This document shows positions 1 to 7,138 of a stretch of DNA of 20,139 nucleotides, in pieces (the stretch's first letter is position 1; the number at the start of each line of letters is the position of its first letter). Source of the stretch: Methylococcaceae bacterium UBA4132 (GTDB taxonomy: Bacteria > Pseudomonadota > Gammaproteobacteria > Methylococcales > Methylomonadaceae); assembly GCA_002380945.1 (NCBI GenBank), contig DFWO01000126.1, positions 602-20,740 on the forward strand. The letters run 5' to 3'. The notes under the pieces were generated by a model. That model did not search any database. It had not been told where the DNA came from and saw nothing but the letters and a program-made list of their open reading frames with translations. The translations under genes were made by a program, and so were the position numbers.

Positions 1-543
1 AAGCGTTGAAGCTGTATTTAGAAGGTTTAGGGTTTAGGTCTATAGGGCGGATACTGAATTGCTCACAGGTTGCGGTGTATAGGTGGATAAAGCAGTATGG
101 AGAAAAGGCACAGCTTCATATAGCAGCGACAGAACTTGATGTCGTTAAGATGGATGAGATGCACTCGTATATTGGCTCAAAAAAAAGCCTGTTGGATATG
201 GATAGCCGTTGACCGATTTGGCAAACGCTTTTTGAGTGTTGTCGTTGGCTCACGCGACACGGACACTGGACAATGTGTTTAGGAAGACGTAGCTCATCAC
301 GACATTAACCAAGTGATGACCGATGATTGGCAACCCTATCGAGCCTTTTTGCCTGCCAAGATTCATACTCAATCCAAAGCGCAAACCTTCACTGTCGAGG
401 GCTATAACAGTTTGTTCAGACATTTTTTAGCGAGATTACGACGCAAGTCCAGATGTTACTCTAACTCTATGAAAATGTTGCTCTATTCCGTTAAACTCTT
501 GATGCTTCAATGGAATAGAAATTTGGAACCTATTTTTAATTAA
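1..543 (+). pseudogene. IS1-family transposase, broken and cut by window edge
   Basis: This is the remains of a DDE transposase of the IS1 family. An N-terminal helix-turn-helix (GFRSIGRILNCSQVAVYRW) is followed by the first catalytic acid in KMDEMHSYIGSKK, a second in VMTDDWQPY and the glutamate block TVEGYNSLFRHFLARLRRKS, matching the InsB order of IS1. Two lesions separate the parts. An eight-A run at 179-186 moves the reading frame by +1; with seven A the product would continue as ACWIWIAVDRFGKRFLSVVV. A TAG at 280-282 then interrupts the downstream frame, and reading resumes in that frame to the stop at 541-543. The 5' end lies before the window. I could not fix the right terminal inverted repeat. 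It is most likely a dead element, or one that could only be mobilised in trans. Confidence 0.85.
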
Positions 544-918
544 CAATGCCAGCTATATATTGATTGGGTTAGAAAACAATAGACTGGGACGTGCTTGCGA
601 CTCCCAGCATTGTAGAGACGTTGCCATGCAAGGTCTATCACTCCAGCATTAACACACTCAATTCAATATGACTTTCGACTTCCAATCTGAAAAAACCACG
701 ACTACAAACACCAGCAAACCATTACCTGTCAAACCTTTGGGTGGTTATTTATTTCTGCCCAAACGCTGGGCGCGGGGTACATTTTTGAAATGTTTTGATG
801 ACGGTTTTCGCCTTGCAAGCCATCGTATAGTCATCTGAAACTACACAACCAGCATTAACGACAAGTAAGCTGATTGTGCTATACAATGGGAATTCTTAAA
901 CTTAACAGAGAATTCATC
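544..918. other. Gene-poor stretch after the IS1 remnant
   Basis: About 375 bases without a convincing gene. It holds the hairpin at 616-636 and an 11-bp direct repeat CCAGCATTAAC at 643-653 and 849-859. Between these repeats lies a 56-codon ORF (668-838) that has no Shine-Dalgarno sequence and no recognisable domain. The right end of the insertion sequence must fall near the start of this stretch, but its exact terminus is not visible. Confidence 0.5.
616..636. repeat. Short imperfect hairpin
   Basis: Arms AGACGTTGC (616-624) and GCAAGGTCT (628-636) pair with one mismatch around a CAT loop. It resembles the dispersed small palindromes of the form GAGACGTTGC...GCAACGTCTC found in many aquatic bacterial genomes; that resemblance is from memory. 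No long T run follows, so it is not an obvious terminator. Confidence 0.5.
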
Positions 919-1251
919 ATGGTCGATTACCCAGAAAAAACTTGTTCAATCGAGCGTTTAGTTACTCACCCAAAATTAGTTGCTTCCGCGCTTGCGGGTA
1001 CCAAAACCCAACAGCGGCGTGATGGTCTTTATGCTTATCCCAACGAAACCTTTGAATTAGAAGGCGTGAGTTTTGTTGTCACGAATGTAACTCGCCAACG
1101 TTTAGGAGATATGACCGATGCCGATGCGCAAGCAGAAGGCTATCCTAATTTAGCTATGTATAAAGACATTATATTAAGAATGCACGCGGGTATGACATGG
1201 AATGATGATGGTTTAGCATGGGTACATAGCTTTGCCATAGCCTCTAAATAA
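919..1251 (+). CDS. ASCH-domain protein
   Basis: A small soluble protein of 110 residues with the PUA-like ASCH fold, a family thought to bind RNA or modified nucleotides. The typical segments are visible: an N-terminal SIERLVTHPKLVASALAGTKTQ (described here only as residues about 10-31), the strand SFVVTNVTRQRLGDMTDADAQ (about 50-70), and a C-terminal tryptophan-rich strand ending in WVHSF. I chose the ATG at 919, with AGAG eight bases upstream, over a TTG at 874 that would add 15 unlikely residues. It precedes the TPR gene by 28 bases on the same strand and may be cotranscribed with it. Substrate and role cannot be told from the sequence. Confidence 0.75.
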   Translation: MVDYPEKTCSIERLVTHPKLVASALAGTKTQQRRDGLYAYPNETFELEGVSFVVTNVTRQRLGDMTDADAQAEGYPNLAMYKDIILRMHAGMTWNDDGLAWVHSFAIASK

Positions 1252-1279
1252 ATAATAACTAACCATTGAGGAGATATTT

Positions 1280-2020
1280 GTGTCTTTATTAGAATCATTC
1301 ACTAAAAGAAAAATTCTAACTGCGGCGATTAACCAGACCACAACCGCGCGGGTAAGCGAAGGAAAAGTTGCTGATTCATTGTATAAAGGAGCGTATCAAG
1401 ATTATGCTGAAGTATTAATCGGCGACCCACTACGCTCTGAAACTTTATACAACTGGGGCTTTGCTTTATTACACCAAGCCAAAACTAAGGCTGGTGATGA
1501 AGCTATTAGGCTTTATGATGAAGCGATTGCGAAATTTTCTTTTTGTTTGTTGCTTAACCCGTCCTATTTGGGTGCGGCAATTAATGGCGGTGTTGCCTAT
1601 ATGGATTTGGCAAGACTAAAAGCCGTTGATAGTCATGACGAGTTATATGAACAGGCAAAAAGTTACTTTGAACAAGCCAATGCTATTCAAGCGGGATCAG
1701 CCTCTTATAATCTTGCCTGTATTTATGGTCTACGCGATGAAAGACAAGCCTGTTTAGATGCCTTAGAAAACGCCAAAAGCAAAGGCTACTTACCAGAAGC
1801 CGAAGAAATTATGGCAGACCCTGACCTTGATATAGCTAAGACTCAACCGTGGTTTGCCATATTTATGGCAACCTTAGCCGAAACTGATGATGCTGAAAAT
1901 GTCGAACTTATTAGTGAAACGGGTGAACAACCTGCAACAGAAGCAGAAGAAACAGAGCCAGTGCAAGAAGAGACTGAACGTGTAGCTGAGTCTGAAGAAA
2001 GTATTGCAAAAATCGACTAA
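1280..2020 (+). CDS. TPR-repeat protein with acidic tail
   Basis: A 246-residue protein built of tetratricopeptide-type helices, probably a protein-interaction scaffold in the cytoplasm. Repeat-like units run from about residue 55 to 150, with typical spacing such as YNWGFALLHQA, AAINGGVAYMDLA and YEQAKSYFEQANAI. They are followed by the TPR end-of-group pattern ASYNLACIYGLRDERQACLD and DPDLDIAKTQPWF. The last 45 residues are very acidic (many Glu) and probably disordered. The start is GTG at 1280 with a strong GAGGAG at 1268-1273. No signal peptide or membrane segment is seen. The gene lies 28 bases after the ASCH gene and ends at the hairpin at 2026-2098. The partner is unknown. Confidence 0.75.
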   Translation: MSLLESFTKRKILTAAINQTTTARVSEGKVADSLYKGAYQDYAEVLIGDPLRSETLYNWGFALLHQAKTKAGDEAIRLYDEAIAKFSFCLLLNPSYLGAAINGGVAYMDLARLKAVDSHDELYEQAKSYFEQANAIQAGSASYNLACIYGLRDERQACLDALENAKSKGYLPEAEEIMADPDLDIAKTQPWFAIFMATLAETDDAENVELISETGEQPATEAEETEPVQEETERVAESEESIAKID

Positions 2021-2025
2021 ATCAT

Positions 2026-2098
2026 TTTTCCATGAAGAACACAAAAAGCACGAAAAATAAGTACTGCGCAACATACTGTTCGTGCTTTTCGTGGAAAA
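2026..2098. terminator. Long hairpin between convergent genes
   Basis: An imperfect inverted repeat sits between the TPR gene (plus strand) and the HdeD-like gene (minus strand). The outer arms are TTTTCCA (2026-2032) and TGGAAAA (2092-2098). The main stem AAAAGCACGAA (2044-2054) pairs perfectly with TTCGTGCTTTT (2079-2089), and an inner AGTA/TACT lies near the loop. A-rich and T-rich flanks fit a terminator working in both directions. It overlaps nothing but the last codon region of the minus-strand gene end. Confidence 0.7.
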
Positions 2099-2701
2099 TT
2101 ATGAAAAACCCAACAGCTCATCTTCTTTCTGTTTTTTCACCCACAGCGCGAAAATAATCACTGCCCAGCCGCGCACTGCCACTTCGATATTCAAACATAA
2201 AGACAGAAACCAACCTGCTGTTGATGGCCAACCCATCCAAATCATAAACCCCATAACAATGGATAGAAAACCGCCAATAGAAGACAGCGCGGCACGCGGC
2301 AGTTGCAAGGCATAAATCAGCGTTACACGCACAACGCCACGCACAATAAGATAATTGGCAATCATCATACTAAAGCGGGCAGGTTCATCGGCAACACTTA
2401 AAATAATCAATGCACCGATTACCGTATCCAGTACGCCGACTTGCAGGTTTTGCAAAAAATCGCGGGTTTCTTTGGCAAAAAAGGCATCGAGACATTCCAC
2501 CAATCCCAACGCTAAAATCACCATGCCACTGGCAGGCAACCAAGATAACTCTCTTGCCGATAAAATAATCACATTAGGACGTACTGTACAGACTAGCACC
2601 AGCCCCATGCCTATTAACATGATGACAACACCTTGTGCTACTAAGGGTCGCCAATCCATTTCAAAACGCTCAGAGCGAAAAAAGTTTTTAAAAGGCTTCA
2701 T
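2099..2701 (-). CDS. HdeD/DUF308-like membrane protein
   Basis: A 200-residue integral inner-membrane protein with about six hydrophobic segments: residues 18-42, 52-74, 86-105, 110-132, 137-158 and 165-188. This layout and the short N-terminal cytoplasmic stretch fit the HdeD/DUF308 family, whose E. coli member is linked to acid resistance at high cell density. No catalytic motif is visible and the function here is unknown. The start ATG at 2701 has only a weak A-rich ribosome site upstream. It is the last gene of the minus-strand set EVE-DUF1415-this gene, 60 bases after DUF1415, so it may have its own promoter. It ends at the bidirectional hairpin. Confidence 0.65.
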   Translation of the reverse strand: MKPFKNFFRSERFEMDWRPLVAQGVVIMLIGMGLVLVCTVRPNVIILSARELSWLPASGMVILALGLVECLDAFFAKETRDFLQNLQVGVLDTVIGALIILSVADEPARFSMMIANYLIVRGVVRVTLIYALQLPRAALSSIGGFLSIVMGFMIWMGWPSTAGWFLSLCLNIEVAVRGWAVIIFALWVKKQKEDELLGFS

Positions 2702-2761
2702 ATTGCTGTTTTTTATAAGGTATTGAATTACTGTGTGTATTATGGATACACAATCATAACA

Positions 2762-3313
2762 CTATGCACCCGATGAATAACACGCTGCTAATAAAGTTTT
2801 CACTTTATCCAATCCTAATTGTCGTGTTAATGCAATATTACGTTGTGGAATATTTTCCACATCAGGGTAGCTACTGACTGCTCGTTCAATACTGGTCTCG
2901 CGCAACAGATGCAGCATCGGATACGGTGAGCGGTTAGTATAATTCGCAGGGTCGTCTAAGCTCGCACCGTCAAAACAATACTCAGGATGAAAACTTGCCA
3001 GTTGATAAACGCCTTCATAACCTTGGTCAATTAACAATTCTTCTGTCAATGCCAAAAAATCCAGATAATCATCAAATACTTGAAAGGCATTCGCATAAAT
3101 CAGTAACGTAGTTTCAATATCCGACTCGCTATCGAGTCGCGCACATTCTTGCATCAAGTTCATTAAACACGCTTCCATATCGGTATTCTGGTCAACGTTA
3201 AAACGAATGCTACCGCGTTCTTGCTCGCGTTTTGCGAAGGGGCAGATATTATGAGCAATAATAATCGAGCTTAACCACGTTTGCGTGGCGGTGATGTAGG
3301 GATTAGTGTTCAT
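2762..3313 (-). CDS. DUF1415 family protein
   Basis: A soluble protein of 183 residues matching the proteobacterial DUF1415 family, whose function is not established. Family-like features are the N-terminal WLSSIIIAHNICPFAKREQ (about residues 13-31) with a conserved Cys in NICPFAK, the central LLIYANAFQVFDDYLDFL, and FHPEYCFDG with the following RSPYPMLHLLRE segment. Length is in the usual range. The start ATG at 3313 lies seven bases after the EVE gene stop, so the two genes are almost certainly cotranscribed. Before the island insertion proposed here, both would have been the downstream part of a yoaA-tsaB-EVE operon. Confidence 0.8.
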   Translation of the reverse strand: MNTNPYITATQTWLSSIIIAHNICPFAKREQERGSIRFNVDQNTDMEACLMNLMQECARLDSESDIETTLLIYANAFQVFDDYLDFLALTEELLIDQGYEGVYQLASFHPEYCFDGASLDDPANYTNRSPYPMLHLLRETSIERAVSSYPDVENIPQRNIALTRQLGLDKVKTLLAACYSSGA

Positions 3314-3320
3314 AACTGGC

Positions 3321-3779
3321 TTACTCCAAGGCGAGGATAAAATCCCATTGCACTTTACTGACAGGCATAATAGACAAACGATTGCCGTTTTTTACTAGCG
3401 TAAAATCGGCTAACTCTGTTTTAAGTTTGAGTTCTTTTAAAGTGATAGTCCGCGCTAATCGTCTGACATATTTCACATCAACTCGCATCCAGCGTGGTTT
3501 AGTCGCATCACTTTTTGGGTCAAAATGTTTATCGTTAGGATCAAACGCGGATGAGTCAGGATAGCCTTCTTTCACCACTTCCATAATGCCCACGATACCC
3601 GCCTCCGCACAGTTAGAATGATAAAAAAATACTAAATCGCCCAACTTCATATCATCACGCATCATATTCCGCGCTTGATAATTACGCACACCATCCCACG
3701 GTTCGATTTGATTAGGTCGTCGCATTAAATCGTCAATACTAAAGGTATCGGGTTCGGATTTCATTAGCCAGTAGTTCAT
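3321..3779 (-). CDS. EVE-domain protein (PUA-like)
   Basis: A complete EVE-domain protein of 152 residues, in the family of human THYN1, whose PUA-like fold is believed to read modified bases in nucleic acid. Diagnostic segments are MNYWLMKSEPDTFSIDDL at the start, WDGVRNYQARNMMRDDMKLG (about 29-48), VFFYHSN and AGIVGIMEVV. The ATG at 3779 has an AAAGGA ribosome site about ten bases upstream. That ribosome site lies inside a diverged copy of the tsaB 3' end (3781-3825): an open frame reading FHLRDKVAQTETKRNTQ ends in TGA overlapping this ATG. A second copy of this gene's first nine codons lies at 10742-10769 next to the real tsaB. This indicates the gene was once directly coupled to tsaB and is now separated from it by about 7 kb. 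Confidence 0.9.
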   Translation of the reverse strand: MNYWLMKSEPDTFSIDDLMRRPNQIEPWDGVRNYQARNMMRDDMKLGDLVFFYHSNCAEAGIVGIMEVVKEGYPDSSAFDPNDKHFDPKSDATKPRWMRVDVKYVRRLARTITLKELKLKTELADFTLVKNGNRLSIMPVSKVQWDFILALE

Positions 3780-3825
3780 TGTGTATTCCTTTTTGTTTCG
3801 GTTTGCGCTACTTTATCACGCAAAT
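3752..3825. repeat. Left copy of duplicated tsaB/EVE junction (att-like)
   Basis: Direct repeat of 10742-10815 at a constant offset of 6990 bases with no gap. The first 29 bases (3752-3780) are identical. The next 45 match at 32 positions, giving 61/74 by eye. The identical core covers the first nine codons of the EVE gene and the ATGA overlap. The diverged part reads, on the minus strand, as a tsaB tail FHLRDKVAQTETKRNTQ against VYLRDKVAKTEAERQAQ in the real gene. Similarity stops sharply after 3825. It marks the left edge of the pxm block. Confidence 0.85.
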
Positions 3826-3849
3826 GAAATATTAAAGTGGACTGGTGAT

Positions 3850-3883
3850 AACCAACCCAACGAAACGCGAGGCTGTGTTGGTT
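3850..3883. repeat. Palindromic hairpin at island left end
   Basis: Arms AACCAAC (3850-3856) and GTTGGTT (3877-3883) enclose a GC-rich loop containing CGAAACGCGAGG. It resembles the dispersed GTTGGGTT-type repeats of many environmental bacteria (from memory). It lies just inside the left junction repeat and next to the second hairpin at 3900-3926. Confidence 0.5.
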
Positions 3884-3891
3884 TATAGAGC

Positions 3892-3933
3892 CACATACCG
3901 CGCAATACGGCTATCGCCTATTGCGCCTTACCA
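3892..3933 (+). repeat. REP-like 42-bp repeat, left copy (inverted at right end)
   Basis: A self-complementary unit: GCGCAATA (3900-3907) pairs with TATTGCGC (3919-3926), with an inner GGC/GCC stem. The whole 42-base unit matches the reverse complement of 10542-10583 at 37 of 42 positions by eye. The two copies therefore form an inverted pair just inside the two ends of the block carrying the pxm operon. The unit could be a dispersed REP-type element that happens to lie at both ends, or a structural part of the mobile block. Confidence 0.75.
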
Positions 3934-3961
3934 GTTTTTCTTAAGTAACACCTGAATACCT

Positions 3962-3991
3962 TTGCATTTATGATTTTCATGCCGTTATAAA
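3962..3991 (+). promoter_or_regulatory. Possible sigma-70 promoter for the beta-propeller gene
   Basis: A TTGCAT (3962-3967) and a TATAAA (3986-3991) are 18 bases apart, about 95 bases before the ATG at 4087. The match is reasonable but the region is AT-rich, so a chance match is possible. The T-N11-A palindrome at 4008-4022 lies just downstream. Confidence 0.35.
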
Positions 3992-4007
3992 ATAGATGAA
4001 TATCTAT

Positions 4008-4022
4008 ATGAATAATGTTCAT
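4008..4022. promoter_or_regulatory. Candidate LysR box upstream of the beta-propeller gene
   Basis: A 15-bp palindrome with arms ATGAA and TTCAT around TAATG, of the T-N11-A form bound by LysR-type regulators. A second 15-bp site of the same design, ATGA...TCAT, lies at 6196-6210 between lysR and pxmA. The sharing suggests one regulator for both units, but such AT-rich sites arise easily by chance. Confidence 0.35.
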
Positions 4023-4086
4023 TTACTACGCCCTAATTTAATGAAGTAATGTATTGACTGTTTATTATTTTAATTAGGAGCGAGTT

Positions 4087-5181
4087 ATGAAAATCGTAAA
4101 TAAAATTATGGCTGTTTTATCACTTTGTACTTTCGAAGCGATTGCGGATACAGGATCAAACTTCGATGTGCTTGCCAGTCTGGATTCAGGGCCCGGCAAT
4201 GTAACCGTTATGGATAATGGTCGCATTATAATGAGTATGCACCAATTTTATAATCCGCAATACACAGTGGTTGAGTATAAAAATAATGCACTGACCCCAT
4301 TTCCAAATGCCGTCTTAGCCGCCGCAGATTCAACTGCTGAATTTAAACTCGATTCGGTACTGGGGATAAGAGCCGATGCCAACGGTATTGTCTGGATGTT
4401 GGATAATGGTATGCGTAGCGGTGTAACACCGAAATTGGTGGGCTGGGATACTAAAGCGAATCATCTACACAAGGTTATCTATTTGCCGAATCCGATAACA
4501 CCAAAAGATACCTTTGTTAACGATTTTTCGGTCGATCTTCGTCACAATCATATTTTTATCAGTGACCCCGCAGGCGGACATAATGCAGCGTTAATTGTTG
4601 TCAATTTAAACAATGGTAAAGCGCGTCGCGTTTTGCAAGGACATCATAGCGTTATTCCAGAAAATGTTGATTTAGCAGTAGACAATATACCAATTCAAAT
4701 CAAAGACGATTCAGGCAAGCTGATACGTCCGCATATTGGTGTTAATCCAATTACCGAAGACTTGAATAACGAATGGGTTTATTTTGGAGCGATGCACGGA
4801 CAGAGCCTTTACCGAATAAAAGCGAGCGATTTAATTAATGAGGCATTAGAGGCTAAGGATTTGTCGGAACGAGTGCAACGCTACAGTGCTAAGCCGATTT
4901 CAGACGGTATCAGTATCGACAAAGATAATAATATTTACTTGGGCGAATTAGCGGCAAATGCCATTGGCGTTATTACTGCCGACAAAACTTATCGACAACT
5001 TGCTCAATGCCCTAAACTGTCTTGGGTGGACTCATTCAGTTTCGGGTCAAATGGGCAATTGTATGCGGTAGTCAATCGACTTCATCAATCGGCAACGCTT
5101 AACGGGGGCGTAGCCAAATCAAAACCACCGTATTATTTATTGCAGGTTAAGCCCTTATCCGCAGGTTTATCGGGCAGATAA
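4087..5181 (+). CDS. Secreted major-royal-jelly / SMP-30-like beta-propeller protein
   Basis: A 364-residue protein of the major royal jelly/yellow family (often annotated L-dopachrome tautomerase-related), a branch of the SMP-30/gluconolactonase six-bladed beta-propellers. Residues 1-20 form a signal peptide (MKIVNKIMAVLSLCTFEAIA), so it should act in the periplasm or outside. Family segments are SGPGNVTVMDNGRIIMS, IRADANGIVWMLDNG, FVNDFSVDLRHNHIFISDPAG, and DGISIDKDNNIYLGEL, each a propeller-blade strand pair. The ribosome site TAGGAG precedes the ATG by seven bases. It is convergent with lysR, the stop codons being one base apart. Bacterial relatives include lactonases, but a substrate cannot be read here. 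Its place in the pxm cassette suggests, as inference only, handling of an oxidised product or a ligand. Confidence 0.8.
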   Translation: MKIVNKIMAVLSLCTFEAIADTGSNFDVLASLDSGPGNVTVMDNGRIIMSMHQFYNPQYTVVEYKNNALTPFPNAVLAAADSTAEFKLDSVLGIRADANGIVWMLDNGMRSGVTPKLVGWDTKANHLHKVIYLPNPITPKDTFVNDFSVDLRHNHIFISDPAGGHNAALIVVNLNNGKARRVLQGHHSVIPENVDLAVDNIPIQIKDDSGKLIRPHIGVNPITEDLNNEWVYFGAMHGQSLYRIKASDLINEALEAKDLSERVQRYSAKPISDGISIDKDNNIYLGELAANAIGVITADKTYRQLAQCPKLSWVDSFSFGSNGQLYAVVNRLHQSATLNGGVAKSKPPYYLLQVKPLSAGLSGR

Positions 5182-5182
5182 C

Positions 5183-6112
5183 TTAACGCGCATTGCTATC
5201 AATTTTCTGACCTATCGCAATGATTCTATCTCGTAGCCAACGATGTGCTTTATCCTTCTCACGCAGTGGATGCCAAATCATCACCAGCTTATAAGTAGGT
5301 AATTCGATAGGGACTGGAAATATTGTTAGCTCAGAGAATTTTTTAAACTCTGCGGCGATACGATGGGGTAGGGATAAAATCATGTCGGTTTTGGAAACAA
5401 TCAAAGGCGCAGAAAGAAAATGCGGCACGATCAGTTGAACTCTTCTTTCTAGTCCCTGTTCCATCAGTTTTTGGTCGATTAAGCCTTGGTGGCTGCCTGT
5501 GCGAGAAATCAGCATGTGTGCAGCTGTTAGATAATCATTCAGTGAAGGAGCTTTATTTATCAACGGATGATTTTGTCTGACCACGCAAGCCATTTGATCG
5601 TTGAATAAAAATTCACAGTTTAAGTGGGCGGGTGGATTGAGTACCGATTCAAAACCAAGCACGACATCCAAGTTACCGTTCTCTAATTGTGTTGCGGGAA
5701 ACGATGACTCGGTACGTTTGACATGAAGATTGATATTGGGTGCCATTTGCTCGATTAGTCTGGATAATTCGGGCAATAACAAAAACTCCATGTAATCAGT
5801 GGCGGCAATCACAAAACGCCGCTGACTCGTTTTTGCCTCAAATTCCATTGGCGGCTGAATTAGCCGCTCCATTTCTGCCAACACAACCCTAATCGGTTCT
5901 ATTAAGGCTAATGCCCTTTCCGTTGGTTTCATGCCACTAGGCGTTTTGACCAGCAAAGGATCATCAAGTTGTTGACGCAATCTAGTCAAAATATGACTCA
6001 TCGCCGATTGGGTGAGGAACATTTTTTCAGCAGCACGAGTTACGTTCAACTCACTCATCAGCACATCAAATGCCACCAATAAATTCAAATCAAAGGTTCT
6101 TAAATTAAGCAT
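5183..6112 (-). CDS. LysR-type transcriptional regulator (NahR/NodD-like)
   Basis: A 309-residue regulator with an N-terminal winged helix-turn-helix (about residues 8-67: NVTRAAEKMFLTQSAMSHIL then LRQQLDDPLLVKTPSGMKPT). A periplasmic-binding-protein-like effector domain follows from about residue 92. The sequence FDLNLLVAFDVLMSELNVTR is typical of the NahR/LinR/NodD branch, whose members often sense aromatic or other small organic molecules. The start is ATG at 6112. It is transcribed away from pxmABC with 261 bases between, the classic layout for a LysR activator and its target. Candidate binding sites are the palindrome at 6196-6210 and a 10-bp direct repeat at 6110-6119 and 6142-6151, the first of which overlaps the start codon and could serve autoregulation. 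The ligand is unknown. Confidence 0.88.
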   Translation of the reverse strand: MLNLRTFDLNLLVAFDVLMSELNVTRAAEKMFLTQSAMSHILTRLRQQLDDPLLVKTPSGMKPTERALALIEPIRVVLAEMERLIQPPMEFEAKTSQRRFVIAATDYMEFLLLPELSRLIEQMAPNINLHVKRTESSFPATQLENGNLDVVLGFESVLNPPAHLNCEFLFNDQMACVVRQNHPLINKAPSLNDYLTAAHMLISRTGSHQGLIDQKLMEQGLERRVQLIVPHFLSAPLIVSKTDMILSLPHRIAAEFKKFSELTIFPVPIELPTYKLVMIWHPLREKDKAHRWLRDRIIAIGQKIDSNAR

Positions 6113-6195
6113 TAGGGTATTTTCGATAGCCGTTAAGTTGACATTAGGGTAGTGATTAAACAGATAGATTGATTATGTATTGTTTCAATAAGGGC

Positions 6196-6210
6196 ATGAA
6201 ATTTAATCAT
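6196..6210. promoter_or_regulatory. Candidate LysR box between lysR and pxmA
   Basis: A 15-bp interrupted palindrome with arms ATGA and TCAT around AAATTTA, fitting the T-N11-A rule. It lies 84 bases before the lysR start and 164 before pxmA. It has the same arms as the site at 4008-4022. No convincing -35/-10 pair for pxmA could be fixed in this region. Confidence 0.35.
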
Positions 6211-6373
6211 TTAACAAAGCTTCTTTCTCAGCTTAATGTATTACTCAGGCGTATTGTTAAGTTTAAGTTGAGCCAGTCCCCTCAATGGCTGTTCAGTAAG
6301 ATTCACCATACGCTGACCTACACAGAATAACAACATTGAGTATTCACAATGAAACTATTTGGGAGACGCTAAC

Positions 6374-7126
6374 ATGTCTGCAAACTTAAAAAAACAATTT
6401 TTTCAACCCTATACTGGAGAAAAAGCACGCATCAGCCGTGCTTATGATTATCTCATTTTGGTATTGGCGTTATTTTTATTTATCGGCTCTTTTCATCTGC
6501 ATTTCGCGCTGACTGTTGGTGATTGGGATTTCTGGATAGATTGGAAAGATCGGCAATGGTGGCCATTGGTAACACCCCTGATGGGGATTACCTTTCCAGC
6601 GGCCGTGCAAATGGTGATGTGGGAAAAATTTCGGTTACCGCTGGGTGCGACTTTATGTGTAGCGGCTTTATCAATAGGAACGTGGATTGCTCGCATATTC
6701 GCCTATCACTACTGGAATTTTTTCCCCATTAATATGGTACTCCCATCGACCATGTTACCTAGCGCACTGGTCTTGGATGTCATTTTAATGTTGAGCAATA
6801 GCCTGACGGTGACCGCAATATTGGGCGGGAGTGCTTTTGCATTGCTGTTTTATCCCAGTAACTGGCCGATTATCGGAATGTTTCATGAGCCTGTTCAATA
6901 CGCTAACGGGCAATTGACAGTGGCTGATTTATTCGGCTTTCAGTACATACGGACAGGTATGCCCGAATATTTACGAATCATAGAAAGAGGAACATTGCGT
7001 ACCTACGGTCAATATGCAACACCACTATCGGCGTTTTGTTCGGCTCTGTTATGCACTTTGATGTATACCTTATGGTGGTATATCGGAAAGTGGTTTGCAA
7101 CGGTTCGTTATCTTACCAAAATCTAA
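6374..7126 (+). CDS. pxmA: Copper membrane monooxygenase subunit A, PxmA type
   Basis: Subunit A of a particulate methane/ammonia monooxygenase-family enzyme, 250 residues with about seven membrane helices. Family landmarks are all present: GDWDFWIDWKDRQWW (49-63), TPLMGITFPAAVQMVMWEKF, FPINMVLPSTMLP (117-129), FYPSNWPII (159-167), RTGMPEYLRIIERGTLRT (193-210) and SAFCSAL. The ATG at 6374 is preceded by GGGAG eight bases upstream; a TTG at 6359 would overlap that site and is rejected. It is the first gene of an A-B-C operon, the order of the pxm operons, whereas pmo and amo run C-A-B. The name pxmA therefore rests mainly on gene order; a tree is needed to exclude another divergent subgroup. 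It sits inside a block that appears to be acquired. Confidence 0.9.
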   Translation: MSANLKKQFFQPYTGEKARISRAYDYLILVLALFLFIGSFHLHFALTVGDWDFWIDWKDRQWWPLVTPLMGITFPAAVQMVMWEKFRLPLGATLCVAALSIGTWIARIFAYHYWNFFPINMVLPSTMLPSALVLDVILMLSNSLTVTAILGGSAFALLFYPSNWPIIGMFHEPVQYANGQLTVADLFGFQYIRTGMPEYLRIIERGTLRTYGQYATPLSAFCSALLCTLMYTLWWYIGKWFATVRYLTKI

Positions 7127-7138
7127 AGGAGACGAGGC

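Noticed and set aside
179..186. Programmed frameshift site in the IS1 transposase
   Set aside because: IS1-type slippage is -1 and lies before the catalytic domain. Here a +1 shift is needed inside the domain, and a TAG further on breaks the frame again.
668..838. 56-codon ORF in the gap after the IS1 remnant
   Set aside because: No ribosome site, no recognised domain and low-complexity start; not supported as a gene.
874..918. Longer start for the ASCH-domain gene at a TTG
   Set aside because: The extra 15 residues fit no family pattern, and the ATG at 919 has a better placed purine-rich site.
2082..2726. Two plus-strand ORFs opposite the HdeD-like gene
   Set aside because: They are shadows of the minus-strand gene; their composition is not protein-like and they lack start signals.
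6359..6373. TTG start five codons before the pxmA ATG
   Set aside because: It would consume the GGGAG ribosome site; the ATG at 6374 has ideal spacing.
6113..6373. Sigma-70 promoter for pxmA
   Set aside because: Candidate -35 TTGAGC (6268-6273) and -10 TAAGAT (6297-6302) are 23 bases apart, too far; no better pair stood out.
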